Below are positions 46,601 through 57,511 of a stretch of 64,000 nt of DNA, piece by piece. The stretch covers positions 6,441,170-6,505,169 of the forward strand of contig NC_031480.1 in assembly GCF_000006565.2 (NCBI RefSeq), written 5' to 3'. Every line of letters begins with the position of its first letter. Within the stretch, counting starts at the first letter, position 1. Below the pieces are notes generated by a model. The model worked only from the letters and a program-made list of their open reading frames with translations, did no database searches and was not told where the DNA came from. The DNA is from Toxoplasma gondii ME49 (Eukaryota; Apicomplexa; Conoidasida; Eucoccidiorida; Sarcocystidae). The translations under genes and the position numbers were made by a program.

Positions 46601-47677
46601 ACTGTCACTGAAGACAGGCAACGGCATCCGAAGAAAGCAGGAGAAAAGGGAGAGAGTCGAACCGACAGCGAAAAAAAAACTGGATGCAAAGCGCGGGCGC
46701 CTCGACACTGGCAGAAGGGAGCAACAGCAGGGCAAAATAGTGTTTCTGAGAAGTCCCGCAACCTCGAGGAGACAGAGACAGACGGAGAGAGCAAGATACA
46801 AACAGAGGAGAAGAGAAACATGACAGGGGTGCGAAGGCGAAAGACAAGAAGAGAACAGAGACGCGGAAGGCGAGAGGGAGAGGAAAAAAAACAGAATCCG
46901 ACGCCTAGAGAGCATGGAGGGCAGCTGCCGAACCAGTTGAAACAGGTCTCTGTGGAGAAGCTGTCGACTCTTCTCCCTCTTCACCGAGTTCACTCTGAGA
47001 GAGGAGTCGCAGACAATGCCCGAATAACTTGGAAGCCAAAACAGGGGATCACGACGAAGGGAGAAGCTACGAGAGTCTTCCTCGGGTCTCCTACTCAATT
47101 TTCGTTTCATCGACATATGTCTCCGGATGTCGCGTCCTTCGTCTGTCCTCCCCACATCGTACGTGTCTTCCAGTTCGAGACACACCGACTGAAGCGCCGA
47201 GTCCCCGCCGCCTCCTTCCGCTTCTGGAATGCGACATACTTTGTAAAACAGCCTGCATAGAGAGATAGACAGATCGAGACAGAGATAGAGAAAGAAAGGG
47301 CAAAACACAGATACACAGGTAGCTTCATACATGCAGATACAGACAGATGAAACAGACACCGCCAGCCGATCAGGCAGAGGAATAGCCACAGAGCGAGACA
47401 GAGATAGAGAAGGAGAGGGGGAAACACAGGTACACGGAGGACCTGAAGCAGCGATGTCCACAAGCAGTTTGTTTAGGGGGGCAGCGAAAGCAATCCTGAG
47501 AACTGGATCAGACAGGGACTTGTTGCAGAGAGGAACTTACGTCGGCCATTCAGTGGGGAAGGTCGAGTTCGGTGCGCAGTAATTATTCACGAAAGCGTTG
47601 ATAAGCGACGTTTTTCCACTCCCCCCGCCTCCGAAGAAAGTGATCCTAAGGATTGGAAAGTTTGCACCGGTCGCCAT
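42869..47677 (-). CDS. Ras-like small GTPase with C-terminal CaaX box, atypical switch II
   Basis: A small GTP-binding switch protein. The 257-residue model on the minus strand is 47677-47541, 47252-47095, 46607-46506, 46238-46135, 45262-45220, 44579-44522, 44059-43999, 43387-43322 and 42913-42869 (774 bases, all phases agree). The P-loop is FFGGGGSGKTS (G16-S24). The G4 box is GSKYD (178-182, Ser in place of the usual Asn), and G5 is SATSGKN (212-218). Strand VIIVFDVNR precedes a longer helix. The G3 position reads LELEDTYDVG, not DxxG. About 60 residues between G3 and the next strand are longer than usual and basic. The protein ends in an acidic stretch and CALM, a CaaX box with Met last, which predicts farnesylation. 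The donor of exon 2 (at 47095) is uncertain; a site 24 bases further on also keeps the frame. The Ras/Rab subfamily is not assigned. Confidence 0.8.
43117..43600. repeat. (TA)n microsatellites in two GTPase introns
   Basis: Runs at about 43120-43157 (intron 8) and 43557-43599 (intron 7) flank the 66-base exon 43387-43322. Confidence 0.9.
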
Positions 47678-50392
47678 CCCTCTCTGAGTATACGCGTGTA
47701 TCTATATGACATACTTATATACATAAACTATTTTCATATGCATCTACAGATGCAAATGTGTATGTGTGTGTCCGGCTGTATGTCGAGATGTATAGACATA
47801 GTTCAGTCTCGGGTGAGGAGCAAGAAGAGGCAACAGGAGGTAGAGGAGGAGAGACACAACAGCAAGAGAACAACTGAAGAAGGAGAGAGGGGATGGAACG
47901 CAGGGAGTTCTCTGAGAGAGAGAGAGAAGGGAAGATAGAAGAAGGAAGGAACGGTGACACACAGGGAAGCGGAGTACAGCAAGAGTCGAGGCCACTAAGG
48001 GGCAAAGAGAGGAAGAAAAGTGGAAGAGGAAGGCGGCAAAGCTCTCGTCTTCTGAACAGTTCGCGTGGACTTGTCGGTGTCTGTCTTCCCAGTGAGCCAC
48101 TGTCTTTCATCCAGCACTCCGGCATCTCACGTTCCTCTCTTTGTAGGCATCGGGTGTCTGTTCACTTGTTCGCGAAACTGGGAGGGCAAACCAAGGATGT
48201 CTGATTCCCAAAAAATCAAATTCGATTTACGTCTCCACCCTTCCACCTCCGTGGCTAGCCAGGATCCTCGACGCCTCCCTTCAATACCACCCTTGTTGAG
48301 GATATGCCGTTGCGAGATTCCTCGAGGCCCTTCGTCCTCTTGTCTCCTTTTCTCCTCTCCCGCTTGCCTCTTTTCGTCTGCCCGTCTTTGGTTCTCGTCC
48401 TCGATGTCCGGGCGACCCCCTCCCGTCTTTCCCCGACGTCGCCCGTTTCGCATCTGCGATCTCGCCTTCTCGTCTTCTCCCAGCTTCTTGAGGCATCCGG
48501 ATGCTGCGGCGGCTGTCGCCGAAGAGTGAAGGGAGAGGGGGAAGGCGAGGAAAGCCGGAGAAGTCGAGGGGAAGACCGGAAGAGACTCAACAAGTTATAG
48601 TTGAGAAGGTAGTCCCTTGACGCTGCGGCAAAAGGCGAAGGGATACGCGAGAGAGGAGTTGCGCGAAGAAACGAAGGGATGCTGATGTAGGCGAGAGAAA
48701 GGTTTCTCAAGGAGTAAACAGGGTCGCAGAAGGCATTTCATCCGGTCAGCTAAAAGTCCCAACGCAGCGCATGCGCGACGCGGTCCGCCGAATTGAGAAG
48801 AATTCCAGCCACACTCACTCGGACTTCTTGTTCCCCCTCGCCACAAAAAGCATGCAGTCTGCGGTTTAGAAAGTTATGAAGAAGGTGCGTCGTCTCACAG
48901 AGGCTGTTTGCGAAACTCCAGATCGTGGAGGGAGAAGAACGCCCGCTTTGCAGACAGACACCCCAGTGTACATACACCTCAAACTAAGGCTCGCCGCGAG
49001 CGCTCCCAGACATCAGAAGTCGCCAGTTTATTTGCGTGCGGCGCGTTGGCCTCTCCGGATTTCTTGTTCCAGTCCGTTACACACAAAACGCCATCAAGTA
49101 CGAAGAAAAGAGAAGCGACGCAAGTCTTCATCCGCTCGTGGTTCCGCGTTTTCTCCCGGTCCGCGGACCACCGCTGTATAGCGCCGTTGCGCCTCGAAAC
49201 TCGGGTGTACAGACACCTCAAACACTCGATTCACCGAGAGCGCGGACTTAGAAGGAAGTCGCGTTGTGCTTGAGTTCTCTTGCGTTGTTACAGTCGGAAA
49301 GGCCTTCTCCGTATCGCATGTGTCGTTGTCTTCAAAATACAGACGTCAACCGGGAGCTTGCGCCGTCCGCACAGCGCAGATTTCCCGTTTCCTTTTTTCC
49401 AGAGGCGCCTAGCGGGATGTCAGTGACCCTGCGAGGCCTCCGACGCGGCAACGATAGGCGGGGTGCAGGTCTCCGCAGGCTCATTTGTTTGTTCTCAGAT
49501 TTCTCTTCACTTGAATTTTTTTCCGCGTGTGTGGAGTATCCCCGCCATTAAAGAGGCAGAGGCATTTCATCTAAAAACTACGGAAGGTCCTAAAGAACAC
49601 CGTTCGACGCGGCGGCTTGCCGCAGCGACTCCGCGTGTGCTAGATTTTTTCCTGTCTGTTTTACAAGAGAGGAGTTCCATGCGTTTCGTCGCCCTCATGC
49701 GATAGAAAAGGAAAGCCGACGTTTCTTCTGAAGAAGAAAATGACGCTCTCAAGGAAAAAGGCGTCTCCGGGAAACACATGCCCGTCACAACTTCTGTAGG
49801 CAGGGTCACCATGTGCTTTTGTAGTCACCCTCCGCACACTTTTTTTCGATTGCGTCGCCAATGGAAACTTCTTTCGAAGCTCGTTTCTCATTGTTTCGGG
49901 ACAAGTTGAGTGGCCGTCTGATTTCGTGTAAAAGGTGATGCACGCAGGGAAGAAAAGGGCGTTTTCGAAGTATGTCTCGCTCCGTTTCCTTGCTCAAGTG
50001 TGTCGGGTTTGGTTCTGGAAATGCGACATACCTGGAATTGAAAAGATCAGAACGTTCTTCGCATTCTTCTGTTGCTGCGGTGCTCCACAAATTGACCTTG
50101 TGGGGAGGAGAGGGCGCTGCAGACGCGGAAAGGCGGCACCGTAGAAGGAGAGGAATCGACGGTAAAAAACTCGCCTCTTCACTCGGCTGCGCCGAACATC
50201 GACATCCTTTTCCGCTCCACGCAGTTCCTGCTTGGACAAGGAGGCCCAGGGTCTTGTGCATGTGTCTACATTCATTTTCCCTCTGACGTCACCCTCCACC
50301 TTTTTCCTTCCTTCTTCTCTGTTCTCTCCCCTCTCTGTTTCTCTCGCGTCGCGGAGCGTTGTTTCTGTTTCTTCTCTAGAGTTCGCAGCAAG
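47678..50392. other. divergent 5' region between the GTPase and alpha/beta hydrolase genes
   Basis: 2.7 kb without a supported gene. Bases 47800-48060 are purine-rich and 48300-48480 pyrimidine-rich on the + strand, both open in several frames without domain content. It is expected to hold both promoters. Unlike most other spacers here it carries no (TA)n microsatellite. Confidence 0.5.
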
Positions 50393-53300
50393 ATGAAGGT
50401 CTTCAAGGTCGCCTCCGCGCCGCCTTGGCAGGATCGACCTCGCCGACTTCTGTTGTCGGGTCACTTCTCTCTGTCTTCCTTCTTTCTCTCTCGAGGCTTC
50501 CTTCCTCTCTCCCTTCTCATTCTGTTCCCTTGCCTCTGCTGGTTCGTCCTCTCCCCCTCGTCCCTCTGTTCTTTCGATCCTATTGGATTTGTCTCCTCCC
50601 TCTTGTCATTGCCTTCTCGCGCGTTTGTCCTTCTCGCCTCCTTCTGCTCTTTACCATCTCTGTCTTTCTTGTCTTCTGTGCCTTCTCTGTCCTCTGTCTC
50701 TGTTTTCTCTGCTTCGCCGGGCTCTCTGTTCCTCGCGTTTTCTCTCATCTTCCTCTCCATGGAAGTCTACACTTTTGCGCGCTTTGCAGCTGCAGTGTCC
50801 TGGCTGGAGGATCTCCCCTTTTATCGGCCCACGCCAGATCCGCACTACTTTGCTTTTCTTCTGCGTGCATGCATCCACTACCCCTGCGCGCGTCTGTACT
50901 CCACTCTCTGCGAAGAAGCGAAAGGCTGGCAAACAGACGTCGACTCGCGATACGAAGCGCTGAGCGTCTGTGGAGGGTTCAGCGAGAGTCAGAGCGACGC
51001 AGAAATGCTGCAAAAACTTCTGTTCGGACCTCGCGGCAAGTCGACGAAACAGGCTCGCGCACTCGAAGAGCGAACGAAGCAATCTTCTCAGAAGGCCGTG
51101 CATGCGGTACTGACGCCGGACGAGAGTCGGGAGGAAGTCACGGAAGCAGGCGGGAGGCAAAAAGAGGAGAGCCGCCGCTCGCAGACCTTTCGCGTCTCTC
51201 CAGTTCCTTCGACTTGCGCCTCGCATTCCCCCCTGTCTCTGAGTGAGACGAAGTGGAGACTCGCAGCTTCTCCCACAGGCCCTGAGTCTCCTTCGTGTCG
51301 CCTTTCCTCGCCCTGGAGTCACTCCTCTGCCTCGCCGTTCGACAGCAGCACGCGAGCGACGCTCTTCCCCACTCCGCGAGATTCTCAGTCTCCTCTTTGT
51401 GAAGAGGAAAGCGTCTCAGAGACGAACGACGCGCTGAAATCCGATACAGGCGCAGACTCCACACACGGAGGCAGCCGACTCGCAGCACCCGCAGAAGTCG
51501 CCGCAGGGGTCGCTCAGGACGGACGCAGGGAAGCAGGAGCAGCCGCGAGACAGGGAGAGAGGAGAGAGGCGAACCGAGAAGAGGAGGCTGAAGAAGAAAC
51601 GAAGAGCGATGAACAGAGGAGAGAAGGAGAGAAACGAGAAGAAGAGATCGAAGACGAGACACAAGAAGAGAGAAGAAGTGAAAGAGTGGAGGAACGAGAA
51701 AAGATGGAGATCTTAGGAAAAGAAACAGCAGAGAAAGGAGAAGACGCGTTTGTCACACATCCACCTGAAGCTTTAGCCTCGATGTTGTATTACGCATTCT
51801 TCACAAGCGTCCAGCCGACGCAGCTCACTGTCAACCTTGTGGCTGCATGGCTACGAGCCCACACTCACTTCCCTCTCTCTGCCTGTCGAGCAGCTATCAA
51901 CTATCTGCAAGCGACAGGCAGCTTCCACTTTGTCGTTGACGATGAGGTCCAAAGCAGAGAGGCGAGCAAACCTGCAAGGAGACCAAGAAGCGTCCCCTCA
52001 TCTCCCATCGGTTCGTCTCAAGAGACAGTGTCTCCTCAAGCGCCCGTGTCTCCTTCTCTAGAGGCAGTGTCTTCACAAGAGGCACTGCCTTCTTTCCGAG
52101 AGACGTCTGCACCTTCGCAAGAGCAGTCTGTTTCTTGTGGGTGGCCTCTGTCTTTTCTCACGACTTTCATCTCTCGCTCTTCTTCCTTCTTTCGTCGATC
52201 CGCCTCTGCGCAGGCTCCTCTTAGTCTAGAAACGACTCCAGGGTGGCTGTACGGCGCAGCTCCGATTCGCCCCCACTACCGGCCCTTGATTCTTCAGCTG
52301 TTCGTGAACTTCTGTCAATTTCTCTTCGTCTCGGCCTTGACGACTCTCGGCTTTGTCGCCGTCAGTCCCCGCTGTATGTGCCGCACATGCAGCAGCACCG
52401 TCCGCGGCTGCACGCAGCGACGCAAGCCCCGTCCCGAAGCCCTCAGGCGCCCACGCTGCCTCGGTGAGGCGATCCCTTTGAAACGCGAGATGGACGGGTG
52501 CCCTGCAGCGCATTCAGTGGAAAAACGGTGTCAGGTGGAGGTCGAGACGGCGTCCGCTAACCGAGAAAACGCACGCAACAATCCGGAAGAAGACGAGGAA
52601 GCGACACTTGAAGGCGGACTCAAATTTCTGCGATTCTTCCTTTATCTTCCCCCCATAGTTCCCCCTTCTCCTCCCCCTTCTCCTTCTTCTTCTCCTTGCT
52701 CTCCTTCTTCTCCTTCTCCTTCTTCTTGCTCGTCATCGTTCTCTGAGGGACGGCACTCTGCACCTGGCGTCAAGGCGCCGATCGTGCTCATTCACGGCTT
52801 TGGCTTCGGCCTGTTACCTTACATTTTGCATGCACTTTTGCTGGTGATTCGCCAGCGCTTCTGGACTCCCGCGGAAGAGCGAAGACCGATCGTTCTTCTC
52901 GAGTTTGCGTGGCTTGGCTTGGATGGCCAAGGCGCGCAGCTGATGCGGCAATCGCAGGCAATCGAGGAGGCGAGGGCGCGCGCGGTGAAGAGGATGAGAG
53001 GACGAGAAGAAAGCGCGTGCGGCCTGACACGGAGCCCCACAGAGGCAGAGCGCGAACAGAAGGCGAAGGAGCTCCTGGAAGGCCCAGATGCCTCGAAGGC
53101 GAGGAAGGCAGACTTCGGCAGAGAAGAGAAAGTCGAGGACGCGCGCAGGAGTCTGAGAGCGTATGCAGCGAGGGTAAAAGAGTCGTCAAAGGAGGCGAGT
53201 GAACCCTGTGCCTGCGACGGTGTCGGCGAGAAGGAAGAAGACGCCCATTCTCGGCGCCTACCACCTCCTCTCCTGTGGACAGACATTGTGCCGCTGATGC

Positions 53301-54523
53301 CCGCGATCTGTCGTTCTCTCGCGGACTTTCTCGAAGATCTCCACCGCGTTCAACTGGAAGATCTGCAGACCGCAATGAGACTCGCGAAACTTCAGAGGCG
53401 AGCAGAAGACGGCAAGGAAACAGGGGAACACGGAGAAGCAGGCGCCGGAGAGGAAGAAGCAAGAGAGAGTGGGAAAAGCGCGGCAGGAGAAGATGTTGGG
53501 AAGAGGGGAGAGAAGAAGAAAGAAGGCGTTTCTTCGGCTTGGAGACGTGTGAACGAAAACAAGCTTTTACTCACGTTTGTGAGAGAAGACATTTCTTTGC
53601 GCAGTCCGGGAGAAGAGGACAGTCAAGAAGCGCCATATCTGGAGAGGCATGGGGTCCAAGTCGACGTCGTTGCACACTCGTACGGAACAGGCGTCACATC
53701 CTGTCTCCACATGATGCATCCTTCTCTCCTGAGGAGATGCGTACTTGTCGACCCAGTTTGCTTCTTCCCGAACTGCACGGTCAAGGCGCAACTCGTTCAC
53801 AGGCAGCCATGGCAAATCCGCTTGCTTCCTCGCCACAGCGGAGCTGAGAGGGGGCATGAAGATCCAGTCGACCCCGGATCGCGAGCCGCAGAGACCGAGG
53901 CCTTTGGGAAGAAGGTGGACGGCGCGTTCACGAGAACGACAGGTGTGGGGAGCGAAGCGAAAGGCAGCAGCGGGCCTCGCGTGGACGCCTGCGGGGGGCT
54001 GCAGCGCGTCTCCTGTCCCGCAAAGGCGGACCTTCGCACCGATCGAAGAAAAGGCGCGAACCAAGGCGTCTTGGAAGAGGCAGCACGTTCCTGCGAGACT
54101 GCTTCTTCGTCGAAATCATGGCTTTCCAGAGTGGATCTCTGCGCTCTGCAGCGGCGCCGAAAGCCATGGCGGTTGACCGCGCTGGCGCCTCTCCTTCGGG
54201 TGGCGCTTTTGCATGCAATCGACCGCTTCGCTCTCTTCTTCTACTGGCTCCTGGTGTACAGGGAGCTCGGGACGCGAATCACGACATCCAGGCAGCTGCA
54301 GGGTCACGAGTATTTGGACCGCGGCGGCCTGCTGCGTCTCCAAGACCGCTTAATGGTCGTTTTAGGAAGCTTCGACTTGATTTCGCCAGCGGCGCACATC
54401 AAGGCGTTCATGGACTGCGTCGCTCCTCGCGTCGAGTGTCTGTACTGCCCAGGAGCACACCACGGCGTCGTCGCGTTTATGCCTTCGGTCCTAGCAACGA
54501 TCGACAAATTCCTCGCGACCTAG
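50393..54523 (+). CDS. alpha/beta hydrolase fold protein with membrane segments
   Basis: A serine hydrolase with an unknown ester, lipid or peptide substrate. One open frame of 1376 codons. The oxyanion-type motif IVLIHGFGFGLL is at about 797-808, the nucleophile elbow VVAHSYGTG has Ser1096 (codon 53678), a likely acid is Asp1328 in GSFDLISP, and the catalytic His is 1356 or 1357 in PGAHHG. About 295 residues separate the oxyanion motif from the Ser, because charged low-complexity insertions (about 845-940 and 1005-1060) interrupt the core. Hydrophobic segments lie at about 30-115 and 625-650 (LILQLFVNFCQFLFVSALTTLGF). Residues about 200-455 are Ser/Glu/Arg-rich. The first ~120 residues are coded by very pyrimidine-rich DNA and could be an unrecognised intron or 5' UTR; translation might begin at Met123 (50759). 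A subfamily was not recognised. Confidence 0.75.
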   Translation: MKVFKVASAPPWQDRPRRLLLSGHFSLSSFFLSRGFLPLSLLILFPCLCWFVLSPSSLCSFDPIGFVSSLLSLPSRAFVLLASFCSLPSLSFLSSVPSLSSVSVFSASPGSLFLAFSLIFLSMEVYTFARFAAAVSWLEDLPFYRPTPDPHYFAFLLRACIHYPCARLYSTLCEEAKGWQTDVDSRYEALSVCGGFSESQSDAEMLQKLLFGPRGKSTKQARALEERTKQSSQKAVHAVLTPDESREEVTEAGGRQKEESRRSQTFRVSPVPSTCASHSPLSLSETKWRLAASPTGPESPSCRLSSPWSHSSASPFDSSTRATLFPTPRDSQSPLCEEESVSETNDALKSDTGADSTHGGSRLAAPAEVAAGVAQDGRREAGAAARQGERREANREEEAEEETKSDEQRREGEKREEEIEDETQEERRSERVEEREKMEILGKETAEKGEDAFVTHPPEALASMLYYAFFTSVQPTQLTVNLVAAWLRAHTHFPLSACRAAINYLQATGSFHFVVDDEVQSREASKPARRPRSVPSSPIGSSQETVSPQAPVSPSLEAVSSQEALPSFRETSAPSQEQSVSCGWPLSFLTTFISRSSSFFRRSASAQAPLSLETTPGWLYGAAPIRPHYRPLILQLFVNFCQFLFVSALTTLGFVAVSPRCMCRTCSSTVRGCTQRRKPRPEALRRPRCLGEAIPLKREMDGCPAAHSVEKRCQVEVETASANRENARNNPEEDEEATLEGGLKFLRFFLYLPPIVPPSPPPSPSSSPCSPSSPSPSSCSSSFSEGRHSAPGVKAPIVLIHGFGFGLLPYILHALLLVIRQRFWTPAEERRPIVLLEFAWLGLDGQGAQLMRQSQAIEEARARAVKRMRGREESACGLTRSPTEAEREQKAKELLEGPDASKARKADFGREEKVEDARRSLRAYAARVKESSKEASEPCACDGVGEKEEDAHSRRLPPPLLWTDIVPLMPAICRSLADFLEDLHRVQLEDLQTAMRLAKLQRRAEDGKETGEHGEAGAGEEEARESGKSAAGEDVGKRGEKKKEGVSSAWRRVNENKLLLTFVREDISLRSPGEEDSQEAPYLERHGVQVDVVAHSYGTGVTSCLHMMHPSLLRRCVLVDPVCFFPNCTVKAQLVHRQPWQIRLLPRHSGAERGHEDPVDPGSRAAETEAFGKKVDGAFTRTTGVGSEAKGSSGPRVDACGGLQRVSCPAKADLRTDRRKGANQGVLEEAARSCETASSSKSWLSRVDLCALQRRRKPWRLTALAPLLRVALLHAIDRFALFFYWLLVYRELGTRITTSRQLQGHEYLDRGGLLRLQDRLMVVLGSFDLISPAAHIKAFMDCVAPRVECLYCPGAHHGVVAFMPSVLATIDKFLAT

Positions 54524-57511
54524 AGCCGAGGGCAGCGCCGAAGGAACGAAGGATCAGTCGCAACTTGCGTGTGTGTATATGGAGAGAGTCAGAGCCCGGA
54601 GAGAAATAGAGATGGGAGAAACATTGCAAGGGTGAGAGGCTCGCGGACGCTCGGGATCGGAGCGGAGTTTCACAGAGTTCTGGGAGAAATAGGAAACGCA
54701 AGGAACGAAAGGACGGTCTCGGAGTCCCTGGGGGGGCGGTCTCAGGTGCACAAAGAGGTTCTTCTTCTCAAAATATCCGTTCCTGAAACCCACACACTGT
54801 AAACACACACCAGCGCCTGCTCGAAGCCGCGGGCGCTTGCTGCTTTCCCTCTATCTCTGTTGTGTAAATCAGGCGGTCTATTGCTCAAGCCTTTTTCCTT
54901 TTTTCCCCATGTGCCTCTCTATATTTCGTGCATTCATTCAAATAGAGACGTACATATATAGATGTATGTGTATGCATATGTTCATGTGTGTAGCTCGCAC
55001 TATGTGTGTGTAGCGCCGTATTTGTTTTGGGATTGTTTTCTGTATTTGTTGATCCGCATTCAGCAGCAGACAGGAGTAAGGAAATGGGCTGCACTAAGGG
55101 AGGGTAGGAATGCCAAGCATCCGGAAGAGGTTCTTGTCGCTGTCGTTTAAAAATTTTTTGCAGAAGGCGAAAGATTCGTGTCCAGTGTACAGACACTCGT
55201 TCAGTGGTTACAGCAGCGAGAGAACGGGCAAAATAGAACCGATACCGCATCTATGTGGATATATATAGATATTTATTTGTTTTCTCGCAGTGATGCAGTG
55301 AGACAAAGAGCGAGATACGATCATGTCTCGAGTCTCAATGCAGCATCCCGTTTTCGTGGGAGATGGAAAACGAAATGCGACCGTCTTTGCCGGTTGTCTG
55401 AGACCTTGTTGCGCAAGAATGAAATACATTTTCAAGCCAAACGAGACGCTCAGGAACCTACAGCAAGCGTCATCTCGTTTGAATCTTTAGAACCATACTT
55501 AAACATACACTCTTTACCGCCAAGTACCTCTTATTCATATACATATTCGTGTGTTTATGCGGAGATACACGGGTCTGTGTGTCGCCGTGATGACGCCCGA
55601 GATAACATGGAAACGAATGTGTCTCTAGTGGTAAGGGAGTGAGATCTCCTTTTTGAGGCGGTTGTTTCTGCTTTAAGTGGGATGAGTCCGGGCATCCCGT
55701 GTCGGATGTCTGCTGTACAGTCTGCGGAGTTTTTGTCGCTTCAAACAACGGCTACTTTTATGAAATGGGTTCTGGGGCCTTCGTAGAGGTACATCGACTC
55801 TGATAGTCAGTCTGGGGGAGGCCAGGGCAGATTCTGGGCCTTTGGAGAGTCTGTTATACGAAGTTCGATTTTTTCTGTCTTTTGTAATGAAACACGAGCC
55901 GAGTCGAAGCACCTGGCACACGCACCCTGGTGTCTCCATTTTCTTCCCCAGCTTTTTTTTCAAAAGTGGTAGCGGTCGGGGATTGTATGGGAGATGTGTC
56001 TAAAGGGAGATTCCAAGCCATTAGGCAAGTCCTCGCTTTTTCGTTTGCCGGCGGCACCGTCCCGTTTGCTTTGGTGCAGCATTATGGCCGGTTGCACGCC
56101 CTTTTTTATTTCGTTTTTCCAGAGAAAAGCACGAAACACTGCGGCGGAGGGGGAGCTCTCTCACTGGGGGCTGCACTGACATCCAACCTTTTGATCTGTC
56201 TTAGGCAGTCCAGCGAGGTGGTGGAGCACTGCAGTCATAAAGAATGTCGTTGTCTGTATCCCGGAAGTCGGGGAGATTTGCACTTCGTTGCGTCAGGAGA
56301 TCCACTTACCTACAATTTCTGTAAACAGAAATGCGTAGATATGTGAGCATGCACAGGAGCTGCTGTTTGTGTGTATGTACAGGCTGTGAGTTTTTCTCCA
56401 CAGATGAATGATTCTTAGCGATGAGGTCCCGCGCAATGTTGCATGTGTTCGTGCATCTCTGTTTTATGTCTATCACACCAATAGGGCGTACTCTTCTATC
56501 AAGGCGTTTCTGGTTTGACTTCTCAACGAGTCCGCTTCTGCCCCGAAAAGCGAATGCAGGCATCTAGGCGTCTTGCTTTACTTCTGAAAACGATGAGTGG
56601 AAAACATCCCGACTACGGAAGAGTTCGTGTTTCTGCCTGTGACTTCCGGAGGACGTCCCGAGGGACTGCAGCCAGAGAAAAACGAGCACAGCGGGAACGG
56701 GTCAGTACACAGGTGAAGAAAAGAAAGAGAAGCCAGCGTGGCGCTTCCACACAACACGAGTTAGTTGAGGACAAGTGTGCGGACGCCTGACAGTACAAAA
56801 GCGCCCACGGGAAAACGAAGTAGAGGGACATAAATATACTTAGGAATGCATAGGAATGTATAGGCGTGTGTGAAATGATCGGATACGAAGCGAGAACTCC
56901 CTAAATCTCCTTTTCTTCAACGGTGAATCTTTGCCAAGTGCACAATGCATTGGCCGCGAGGCAGTCATCACATGCAAGAAACAAAAGGAGATAACAGACA
57001 CGAACTTGGGATATATGTCTAAGTCGCCGTAGAATCCGTTAGGAAAACCAGAGTTTCCCTGGCTTCACTTCAAGCGTCGTGCCGGATCTACGTGTCGGTC
57101 ATCCACGAAAGGTCAAGACGTCCGGTAGAAGGTTCGTCTGCGGCGACCAAGTCTTGCAGAAGCCTCACAACTCTGCAAATGAAAACAAAGATGAAACTTC
57201 GGGCGGTCCAATCCCCACAGCAGAGCATTTCATTGGAATCCCAGGGAACGGGTTCTTGCCAATACGGATCATAATAGAGTCACCAGGCGTGCGTTCTACC
57301 AACAAGAGGACGACTGGAGGTAGGCAGCTTTTTAGCGGAGGTAGAGACTACGAGTTGGGCTATTGCATTAGATCTTGAAGGAGTTGGTTTACCGGATCGA
57401 AACAAATCGGCGAAAGCGCGTTTCGACCCATGAAAGCGACACTACAAGGGCTAGACTTCCCGCCCTGAGCAAAAGGACTTTAAGAAGCTCTGCTCTGTTC
57501 GTCACAGTGAC
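54524..57511. other. convergent spacer between the hydrolase and coiled-coil genes
   Basis: This is presumably the 3' UTRs of both genes. No frame with domain content or joinable splice sites was found. Composition becomes visibly more AT-rich and less pyrimidine/purine-skewed from about 54,900 onward, compared with the rest of the window. Confidence 0.5.

Noticed and set aside
57079..57378. 99-codon + ORF near the coiled-coil gene end
   Set aside because: No domain and no splice partners; it probably lies in the antisense 3' UTR of the minus-strand gene.
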